Shown here one piece after another: positions 12,701 through 19,683 of a DNA stretch of 38,488 nt; the stretch's first letter is position 1; each line of letters opens with the position of its first letter. This stretch comes from Hirudo medicinalis. Lineage: Eukaryota; Annelida; Clitellata; Hirudinida; Hirudinidae. The notes under the pieces are model-generated. The model saw only the letters and a list, made by a program, of their open reading frames with translations. It was not told where the DNA came from and made no database searches. The stretch covers positions 39,433-77,920 of the forward strand of contig MPNW01000155.1 of NCBI GenBank assembly GCA_011800805.1, written 5' to 3'. The translations under genes and the position numbers were made by a program.

Positions 12701-13613
12701 CTCAGTGCAAACATCAATCATCAATGGCCAAGTTTGCTCTCAGGCACTAGCCTCCAGTAAAGTCAGAACTGGTGCAACTGGCAACCATGCTGGTTCATCA
12801 GCATTGGCCCTGCCACATGCTCTTCCGCCCTTAGGGGAGGGTGGACTGAGAAGGTCGAGGAGCGTCCGTTGCCGGAAGTTGGAGACGATGGCAGAAGAGA
12901 GCGAAGAGAATGACTTGGTATCAAAAAACCATCTCGCAATTGGAAGGAGGGGCAAATCTGCTGATTCGAATCTGATCGTCATCTACGAAGCTGAGAGGTC
13001 CGCTCGCATTGGATCGGCTGCCGAAGACGGGAAAAAGGTGGCCGAGAAGTCTCGTGAAGCCGGAGCCATTAGAAACTTCTACATCGCTGTCGATGATCAA
13101 AGTAAAGTTACACCAAGGGAGGCTTCAGATTCATTCTCAAAGGCATTAACAAGCCAGCAAGAGTGTCTTTTTAGCAGCAAACAATCCAAGAAATCTAACA
13201 ACGTCACCATAGAAATTACAGCGTATCCTGACCAAACGGTCGCAACTGACGACAGATTGAAATCACATCAGCGAGCAAAGTCACAGGAGCCTGCTTCTCA
13301 TTGGAGCCTCAAAGAAACTGGAGAAAAGTCAAATTGGCTTGGCAGAAGTAACAAGAACGACGTTGTGTCAGAGTTGGACCTTATAAAAACTACGAGCTTT
13401 GAAATGAGGCAGGAGAAACCGACCGAAGGGTCGCAGAGGAACGGGTTGTTCGGCTCCAAACGACGAGCGTTGTCGCCAGGGTCGACCTCGGGCTCCCAGA
13501 ACGGCGACGGAAAGAGTCAGCTTGCCAGGACCTCTTTGGCAGAGAAGAAGGAACATGCTCTCTCGAAATGTAAGAGAACAAAGAGCATGCGAGTCATCGA
13601 CGATTTGGTATGA
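363..13613 (+). CDS. PKD1-like: polycystin-1 family protein (5'-partial, 27 exons in window)
   Basis: Large membrane receptor/channel-like protein of the PKD1/PKD1L family; relatives pair with polycystin-2 at cilia or the plasma membrane. Exons by splice signal and phase: 363-441, 516-825, 967-1044, 1234-1513, 1992-2194, 2371-2718, 3043-3192, 3295-3449, 3582-3685, 3851-4052, 4206-4292, 4791-4998, 5237-5439, 5691-5800, 6019-6125, 6390-6592, 6846-6972 (alternative acceptor 6781), 7132-7335, 7516-7714, 8017-8202, 8362-8488, 8681-8765, 9088-9291, 9619-9737, 9939-10052, 10328-10427, 10530-13613. The sum is a whole number of codons, about 2,457 residues. Order: region after a PKD/REJ-like end (VSDRYGAAT), GAIN/GPS, TM1, PLAT, TM2-6, polycystin domain, TM7-11, tail. 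Eleven hydrophobic segments fit polycystin-1 topology. The 2371 exon's donor (2719) and the 6593/6781 junction are the weakest. The N-terminus lies upstream of the window. Which PKD1 paralogue this is cannot be settled here. Confidence 0.9.
1087..1200. repeat. (CAT)n-rich intronic microsatellite
   Basis: Intron 1045-1233 is largely CAT/ATC triplets with CTC and GTC interruptions, running up to the acceptor at 1233. Confidence 0.8.
1533..1850. repeat. degenerate minisatellite, unit about 30 bp
   Basis: Intron 1514-1991 contains many diverged copies built on GATATTTGGGGATAG followed by a variable CCAGTGATGATGAT block. The copies keep partly open frames, which produces repetitive spurious ORFs on both strands. 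Confidence 0.8.
3043..4292 (+). other. GAIN/GPS autoproteolysis region of the polycystin-like gene
   Basis: Exons 3043-3192, 3295-3449, 3582-3685, 3851-4052 and 4206-4292 encode the GAIN-like region ending in a GPS motif. Visible GPS marks are C-V-R-L before a conserved W-S-S-K-E-C, then CQCDHMSSF, which corresponds to the family pattern CxCxHLTxF. The cleavage tripeptide would be H-M-S rather than the commoner H-L-T/S. Histidine and a hydroxyl residue are both present, so self-cleavage is plausible but inferred. The CQC codons are split by the 4053-4205 intron. About 30 residues separate the site from TM1. Confidence 0.8.
4348..4462. repeat. 22-bp tandem repeat, five copies
   Basis: Five head-to-tail 22-bp units, nearly identical, with copies 3 and 4 differing from 1, 2 and 5 at one position (AATAC against ATTAC). 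The array abuts the tRNA-like segment at 4465-4565 and looks like its 3' tail on the minus strand. Confidence 0.85.
4465..4565 (-). mobile_element. tRNA-derived SINE head (minus strand), tail = 22-bp array
   Basis: On the minus strand a box A-like sequence (CGGCCTAATGG, near the pol III consensus TGGCNNAGTGG) at about 4551-4541 is followed after about 25 bp by a degenerate box B (TTTGAATCCC) near 4510-4498. This is the layout of a tRNA-derived SINE promoter. It is not an intact tRNA, because no acceptor-stem pairing is evident. It lies in the intron between 4292 and 4791. No target-site duplication was found by eye. Confidence 0.45.
5024..5161. repeat. GTT/GCT/GAT triplet repeat tract
   Basis: Intron 4999-5236 passes from GGT to GTT to GCT to (GAT)n repeats without unique sequence between them. 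Confidence 0.8.
5465..5495 (+). mobile_element. possible truncated SINE: isolated box B
   Basis: CGTTCGAATCC within intron 5440-5690 is a near-perfect pol III box B. No box A is seen upstream at the usual spacing, so this may be a truncated tRNA-derived element or chance. Confidence 0.25.
5549..5601. repeat. (GTT)n then (CAT)n microsatellite
   Basis: Two adjacent triplet runs in intron 5440-5690. Confidence 0.8.
6145..6348. repeat. (CAT)n microsatellites in intron 6126-6389
   Basis: Three CAT/CGT runs, at about 6146-6172, 6193-6212 and 6300-6348, upstream of the acceptor at 6389. Confidence 0.8.
6606..6764. repeat. inverted (GAT)n ... (ATC)n pair near both intron ends
   Basis: A GAT run (6606-6633) lies 13 nt after the donor at 6593. 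The complementary ATC/CAT run (6727-6764) lies just upstream of the strong acceptor at 6780. The two runs could base-pair in the pre-mRNA. Confidence 0.75.
6990..7090. repeat. (GAAT)n-like tetranucleotide repeat
   Basis: Degenerate TGAA/GAAT repeats fill most of intron 6973-7131. Confidence 0.75.
7762..7945. repeat. almost pure A+T tract
   Basis: About 180 bp of (ATT)n then irregular, self-complementary TAATAT sequence within intron 7715-8016. It contains hardly any G or C. Confidence 0.85.
8784..8990. repeat. (TTA)n microsatellite block
   Basis: About 200 bp of TTA/TTG/TTT triplets in intron 8766-9087, including an imperfectly duplicated block of about 45 bp. Confidence 0.85.
10530..13613 (+). 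other. single terminal exon: polycystin domain, channel TMs and C-tail
   Basis: This exon is 3,084 nt with no intron. It opens with GGWKLRQVRVSDVPC, the family's xRxRQxRV...C signature. The extracellular polycystin domain follows, including WGWFGNYGRGGFVVDL and WVDLHTTALILSVTFYHP, then five hydrophobic segments (FACELLFFVITF; FWSMLEAVLCLLSLSF; MGFVLIALSLFFL; AILAFAMLVWFGAFIS; FMLFGFVLLLCYI). The putative pore-loop region reads LLFRDFDKDGYSDGS. A tail of roughly 540 residues is rich in Ser, Gln and basic residues. It has a possible short coiled coil (TEMENQVDEVLFKMNAL) at the place of the human coiled coil. Stop TGA is at 13611-13613. Confidence 0.9.
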
Positions 13614-14709
13614 TCGCTCGAGGGATTGTTAAGTCGTCGATTGACGGTGCCTTATCGGAATTTTCTTGCATTTTACGATGATTTTCACAGGATACTTGTA
13701 TTTTTCCCATACTTGTTCTTCAGTTGAAGTCTTTCCACGCATACTCAATGCTTTGAGTGCGTTCTGGTATTACAGATCATGATATTATAGCCTTGTTTCG
13801 TACATTGTTCACTTTTTTTTTTGTACTTATATCTTGATTTTGATACGAATCAGTGCCTTTCGTTTAAACCGTCCGACTAGATTTCTTCTTGGTGTTTTGT
13901 TGTTTTAGGATTTTAATGCAACTTCAGAACAGCAACATGTGTTCGAATTGTGACTAACTGCGTTTTCGAAAGCCTTATTGTGCTTGGACTTTTACATTTT
14001 TACCATGTGCTCCGTGAATGTTCTACATTTCCTGGGAAACTGACCCACACGAGATCTGAAACCAATTATTGATTTTGTTGCAATGCAGCTTACAGTCTTT
14101 TTGTATGTTCTTTTTATTGAGGACAGGTTAATTTGAAGACGTTCTTTTTTTATTAAGGTGTGCAGACAGGTTCCAATTACAAATATTTTATCACATTTTT
14201 CAACGTTCTACATTTGAGGATTTACTTAACAGTTCTACTGTTGTGCCCTACTTGTTGCGCATTTGAAATTTGAAATTATTAGGTGTCCATAGTCAATACT
14301 AATAGTCATAGTCAACAGAAAAATACCTTTTTCTGTCGATTGGCTTTCTGCATCACCCTCTCATGGGGTTCTATTCAAAGTCTACGTGTCGAAATATCTT
14401 TTGGAGAGAGTCATTCGCTATTTCCAAGCAGGACGGGAATGGAAGACGCGCAAGGTTAGCCAATGTTTGAGCCATCGTAGGAGGTGTTAGGGACGGATCT
14501 AACGCTTCCAAAAATTTTATGAATTAATTTATGAGATAGTCATTCAAAAGTCGAATTGTTTGGTCGGACGCGGTTAAAAGTGAAAACATTTTAATAAGAG
14601 CGAGTAGTGTGCGACTAAGCGTCCCTAGAAACTGTTTGTATGACGTAAGAGCCTAACGGTTCGTCGGCATTTTAAAGTTTCTTCTATGTGAAAAATACTT
14701 ATCGCTAGC
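13614..14709. other. intergenic: polycystin-like 3' UTR and promoter side of next gene
   Basis: The span lies between the stop at 13613 and the ATG at 14710, both genes on the plus strand. It is T-rich in its first half. I see no convincing AATAAA, no long ORF and no RNA gene. It should hold the 3' UTR of the first gene and the 5' UTR and promoter of the second. Confidence 0.6.
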
Positions 14710-16490
14710 ATGCTTTGGCATGCCCGATTGTTCGCTATTGTTGCAATATTTAATGGGATTTTGTCAAATGTGACGAGTAGTCTAAAGATAACAGATAAAG
14801 ATGTAGTTTCCTTCATAACTTATCCTGAGTCGGATTCGCTGTCGTCAGAAAAACCTAGAAATACCGAAAGAGGGCCTTCAGAAAAGCCGGATGAATCTAG
14901 ATATTTGGTTAGAAGTGATGGAGGCAACGTTCAGTTCTACTTAGCGGAAAAAGCGGATCGTTTTAGACGACCTGACGAAGCTCCAACAAATGAGACCAAG
15001 TCAGGCTTATTTGAGTCTCTCAGCAACATCTTGTTAAACATGATTAGAAATGCAGAGGATGAATTCGCAAAAATATTTCTACATCCTGGCGATTATCTTG
15101 ATAGGGGTGACTTAATAGTTTCCAAATCTAGTGGATTGTCTAGCAACAGTAGCGAGCCATTCGAAATTCGCTATCAAGCCGTTAGAGTCTTGAAGCCAAG
15201 AGTCAAACGACGAGGTCCTAACAGGGAGCCAGAGCATCAAGACCAGAAAACCTTGAAAGGGGGAGATGGCGAACGTTTAGATTCCAGTTTCATTTCGTCA
15301 AGATTGTCAATCGCCAAAGGCAACACGCAAAATAAAAAATCTGAATTGGTTCTGCTTAAAAAGAAGCAAAATAAAATATCGCGTAAAAGAAAATTCAAAC
15401 CTAAAACCAAAAGAGGCAAGAAAAAATTTCGCAATCGGAAATACAGGCAAGCTAAATCCGACCGTTTCAGGGAGAAGCGCAACACAACATTTGACACCAG
15501 CCAGCTGCACAGGACAAACATAAAAAACTTCAAGGAACAGGAGAAGCGCTTTGAAGAACTCTTTTCCAGCCTCACATCGGAATACGGGAAGCAGAAAATG
15601 AGCCACATCATGGAGAACAAAGAGTTTAACTTTGACTCTCTGGCAACTTCGAAATTCTGGAAGGAATACCCAAAATACTTCAACTTGAATCACACCAAGG
15701 ACATCAGTTACCTAATCTCAGAACAGAACAAAACCTTTCAGATGTTTGAGGGTCTGGACAACAAAGAGAAGAAAGAGGTCATGGATGAGTACAATGCCTT
15801 GATGAAAATCTCCAGGGAGAAGAGGTCTTTCAAAAGGAGAAAGCGTAGAACCAGAAGCCTTCAGAAGCGAAGCCAGTCTCTGTTTCAGAAATTTAAGGAC
15901 ATGTTCCAAGACATCTTGGGAGGACTAGCACCACATCCCGTCAGTTAAGCAACTTACAATTGTTTTGACGCAAGTTTGTCATAAAAATTATTTTATTTTC
16001 ATAATAACTTTTATAAACCAAGGCTTTAACTTGACAGCTAAGAAGAAAGAGATTTTCCCGCAAGAAAGCCACTAGAAGAACATTACCACCCTCGAAGCAA
16101 GGTGAAAACATCAAAGGGGAAGACAAGCTCTCAGAAACCATCCAAAACAGGGCAAAGGACAAGCTCATCATGAGAATGTTGCTGAAAACTTCAAGAGATG
16201 CCACCGATGCCATCAAGAAGGAGAGACTGATGTTTTTGGCCAGCCAAGTGGAAAGGAAGGGAAGAGGTCCCAGCTACCACACCAAGAAAAGCCAAAATAT
16301 AGGCAGCCAGCCAGTGCCGAAAAGCCGATCCCTCGATCAAACAAACAACAAAAGCAAAAGAGTGAAGCTGGGCAAAAGATACACCATTGATAACGATGAA
16401 AGCCAGGACCAAGGACCGGATAAACTCCAGTTCCACAAGCGGGACTTCATGGACAGCTTGAGGGCCCTCTACGAAGATGTCATCGGATGA
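14710..16490 (+). CDS. secreted, highly basic protein of unknown family (2 exons)
   Basis: Exon 1 is 14710-15939 and exon 2 is 16038-16490; donor GTCAGT and acceptor TTGACAG join in phase 0. The product is about 560 residues. It begins with a signal-peptide-like segment (LFAIVAIFNGIL) and I see no other membrane segment. Residues about 160-260 and 370-420 are very rich in Lys/Arg with many dibasic sites. Related amphipathic segments occur at residues 100-113 (LFESLSNILLNMIR), 391-404 (LFQKFKDMFQDILG, shortly after KR) and 547-560 (FMDSLRALYEDVIG, after KR, at the very C-terminus). FEELFSSLTSEYGK also follows KR. This could be a processed precursor or an extracellular structural protein. I do not recognise the family. 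Confidence 0.7.
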
Positions 16491-16694
16491 ATGGGATTCG
16501 TGCCACTTCCTCTGGCTGGCGACGAAGGACAACTTTTCATTTCAGTTTGCAACATTTTGATTTTGTTAAGAAATTAATTTCAATTTTAATTCAAAAGAAG
16601 TTCTCCATCAGTTCAGTTATCTGCAAAAGTCTAGAAAAAAGCAAGAGTCAACTCAAGCGTACCAACCAGCAAAATAATATTATTCATTGTGTCT

Positions 16695-16700
16695 AATAAA
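16695..16700 (+). terminator. polyadenylation signal AATAAA of the secreted basic protein gene
   Basis: AATAAA lies about 205 nt past the stop at 16490 and is the first canonical signal downstream. Confidence 0.6.
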
Positions 16701-16733
16701 CCTCCTTGACCATTCAAGCTTGCAAATGATGGT

Positions 16734-16739
16734 TTTATT
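16734..16739 (-). terminator. candidate AATAAA of prefoldin 2
   Basis: TTTATT on the plus strand reads AATAAA on the minus strand, about 360 nt past the PFDN2 stop. It is 34 bp from the opposing signal of the neighbouring gene, so the two 3' ends would overlap. Confidence 0.4.
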
Positions 16740-17097
16740 ATCATTATTACTTGTCGTTGGCAATTCTTGATTGAATGAATCGGCCCCCCACAACCTTTGG
16801 TTCCCCACTGCATGCCGGGCCAAGTATGCCATGTTAGCCTATGTTGACCACAATGCACTACAATATCACTTTCCACCATTGCCTGCAGGAATGCAACCCT
16901 CTGACAACCTAAACTTGCACTGACTGGCTCTAAGCAGACGAGATGTGCGGCTCTAGAACAAAAACAACACGGCAACATGTCGCGAGCTCAGAAAAACATT
17001 TTAATCCTAACATTCATGGCATCGTACTGCAATCATGAGAAGCAACATAGAAACAACATTAACATTGAGAAATGAACTGAGGGCAATCTCCAGGTCC

Positions 17098-18407
17098 CTA
17101 ACTGCTGCCCTGGGCCACCAGAACCGAGGTACCCCCGGCGCTCGCCTTGCCTTCCTGAGCCGGATTCGAGAGTGGCTTGTCTTCCTCTCCCCTGATCTTG
17201 ATGTTGTGCTTCTCCCTGAACTCCTGCAACTCGCGACCTTTGACTTCCAGCTGCTTTTGGAGTGACTGCTCGATTTTGGAAATCTGGTTAAGCGATGATC
17301 GTTATTATTATTATGATGATGATTATTATCAAGTGATCTATTAGTCGTCTGATGATAATTAATCAGCTAATTAGCTAATAAAGATAAACTAGTAATCACG
17401 GTAGCTTGCTAATGTGCTCGAGTTCCTGCTTGTGTCGCTAATGGCACAACATCGTGTTTACGACCCGGCTTGTGTCATAAAAATCCCTTGGAATAGGCAC
17501 TACATAAATGGTTAAGTTCCTCTGATGCTACGCATATGGTGCCATACAAATTGCATTATTCCTACTCCTAACAGTTGGACCACATGCACTGCTCTTGAGC
17601 TTCATCAGATGATTTGCATATGGTATCAATTATGATAAGTATTTCAAATATGAATGAAAATAGCTCATAATACTTAACTGTATTCGAAAAGAAAAATGTA
17701 AGTAAAAAGTACAAATGATATATTACAGAAATGTCAGCAGTATCAAGGGTAATAATGTCAAGGGGGGGGGGGGGCACACCCACCTGATCGCAGTTGTAAA
17801 TTAAGGCCGGAAGGACCTCTTGAACCGTCTTTTCAACAAGAACTCCGCCTATGAGCCTGTAGCATTTGCGGCCTGGCTCAGTCTTCTTCAGGGTGTCTAT
17901 GACCAGTCTGAAAGAGTTTGAGAAAATGTTTGCACATCAATCTTTAGCTCAAAACAAGCTTAACAAAGCTAACGAAAAATAAATTTTGCATGACTCTATG
18001 GAAGCTGGGCCAGTCGTACTGTTAATTAGTATTCCTCCAAACCATAAATAATGCAATAGAATAAAACTAAAATAGAAAATAGAAACATCTCCCAAAATGA
18101 CAGACGATTAAATGAATTATTAATATCCATAGAGCTATGAAACCAAAATTAAATCTTACCACAAGGATTGCATAATGCCCGATACCATACAACGCATAAT
18201 AACAATAATGTGATGATTTAGTGTTAACTTAACTCACTCGTGTTCTCTCTTTTCCAAGTCGAATTCATTCATCTTCGTGATGGTAACCCTTTGCTGCTGT
18301 CTCAGCTCCTGGAATTTGGTAACAACTTCGTCGTGGGTCAATTCTTTTGCTCCGTTGTTCGCCTTGGAAGTTGATTGTGCGCTCTTATTGTCTCCAGAAT
18401 CGGCCAT
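17098..18407 (-). CDS. PFDN2: prefoldin subunit 2
   Basis: Beta-type subunit of the hexameric cytosolic prefoldin chaperone, which passes nascent actin and tubulin to the CCT/TRiC chaperonin. Minus-strand exons: 18407-18238, 17907-17784, 17283-17098, joined in phase with GT-AG ends; 159 residues against 154 in human. The N-terminal helix contains KFQELRQQQRVTITKMNEFD. The central hairpin has LVIDTL, GRKCYRLIGGVLVEKTVQEV and LPALIYN, matching human KCYRMVGGVLVERTVKEVLPAL. The C-terminal helix has LQKQLEVKGRELQEFREKHN. The start at 18407 (MADSGDN) was preferred to an in-frame ATG at 18509 because it matches the length of the human N-terminus. It is tail to tail with the gene at 14710. Confidence 0.95.
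17762..17774. repeat. G13 homopolymer beside a PFDN2 splice donor
   Basis: Thirteen G on the plus strand are C13 in PFDN2 intron 2, starting 9 nt into the intron at the donor GTGGGTGTG. Confidence 0.9.
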
Positions 18408-18892
18408 TGTTATTAATTTGAATAACAAATTTTCTGCACGAAATATATTGTAAACTGTTGTGTTTTGTAGCGAAGGAAAGCAGCCAAATGCCTCCCAATT
18501 ACCGTCCAACGTTGCGAAAGTAAGTTTTGCTATACAATCTATACAATTTATAAAAATATCAAAGTTAAATTAAATCGGCTATGTTATTTAAGTAAGTACA
18601 ATTTCAATAGAAAATTTTTACTTGTACAAATAAAAAAAGTGCCGTAGAGACGACTAATCAACTGCGGGGTCGACCATTAATTATGTCAACAACTGTCAAA
18701 CTTCTAGAGATCCCCAATCAAAATTATGTAAAAAAACTGACACAACCCACCACTATACAAATGTTTTTTTTATACTTTTTAATTTGTACCTTGTATCACT
18801 TTAAATTTATCGCTATTTTATTTTGAAAGTAAACTTAATAATTGTTAAACTGAATATCATTGTCAATATCTTTAAAGTCGGCTTCTATCATC
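18408..18892. other. upstream region of PFDN2
   Basis: AT-rich spacer holding the presumed 5' UTR and promoter of PFDN2. I see no other gene or repeat in it. Confidence 0.5.
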
Positions 18893-19425
18893 TTCCCATG
18901 GGAAAGTCAAATGTTCCTCTGTTGTAACAATAAGCATTAATATCGAGTTCATCATTTCCATCATTTTGTTGAACTGAAAAACCAGACAAATCAGCATCAT
19001 CTTCATCTAATCAATCAGCTCATAAAATATCAGAATGTTCCTTGTGTTCAATAACTGCACTTTGCCATCAGCTCTTCCATTTTGTCATTTCTGGCAGCCA
19101 CTCGAATTGGCTGAAGGTTCTTTTGTTGATAAACACATGTTAATTTGTTATGCCCACGATCGCATTGTCGGTGTTGATGAACATGTTTCTTTAACATGAC
19201 ATGTGAAATTTCGGGCTCATAGGCAGGCACATCGTCCACGGGCCCATACATTATGTCAATTTGGTAATGGAAGTGCAAAAAAGGGTCATGACTGCAAAAT
19301 TTCTATATTTTAAAACCCGGCCGGGCCCCTAAAAATTACCGAGTCCTTGGGCACTTTCCCCCTTCAAGCGGCCTGCTTGTAACATAGAGGTTACAGATTT
19401 TGAAAATCCGTTCAAGCAGACTGAA
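18893..19425 (-). pseudogene. unrecognised coding fragments, possibly a decayed gene or element
   Basis: Three protein-like segments lie on the minus strand. Segment 19425-19340 encodes residues such as LLERIFKICNLYVTSRPLEG and ends at a GTAATT donor. A 48-nt gap ending TTTTGCAG leads in phase into 19291-19048, which includes MYGPVDDVPAYEPEISHVML and the cysteine/histidine-rich KKHVHQHRQCDRGHNKLTC, and stops at TGA. Further on, 19013-18893 reads an acidic segment (DEDDADLSGFSVQQNDG ... FDFPMGR) in a frame not joined to the others. No start codon or 5' exon is evident. It may be a small intact gene with unseen exons, or a remnant of a mobile element. I do not recognise the family. Confidence 0.35.
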
Positions 19426-19599
19426 CTGAATTACTAACAGTAATTTTATAAATCCATCTGTTAAAATTTAGATTTTTTTTATCATAAAAGAATAACGCTG
19501 TTAACGACAATTAATTTTAAACTCCCCCTGTCAATAATTGTCAATTTTGTTGGCATAATTTATGGACGGCGCCTGCGACAAGCCTATCTTCAGCTAAAC

Positions 19600-19605
19600 T
19601 TTATT
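19600..19605 (-). terminator. polyadenylation signal of the RIIa-like gene
   Basis: Plus-strand TTTATT reads AATAAA, about 80 nt past the stop at 19684. Confidence 0.55.
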
Positions 19606-19683
19606 CAACAGCAGAACGAAAAATAACGATCTGGTACATGTTGTGTGACTCAGATATGAAACTAAGTCTGAAAAATCAATTGA

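Noticed and set aside
10530..13613. PKD2 (TRPP channel) as the identity of the large exon
   Set aside because: The in-phase upstream exons carry GPS, TM1 and PLAT, which PKD2 lacks, so the exon belongs to a polycystin-1-type gene.
15237..15693. 148- and 128-codon ORFs antisense to the secreted basic protein
   Set aside because: They are hydrophobic shadows of the Lys/Arg-rich coding strand and have no splice or start support.
18408..18509. 34-residue N-terminal extension of PFDN2 from an ATG at 18509
   Set aside because: The shorter start gives the family's usual length. The extension has no counterpart in human PFDN2.
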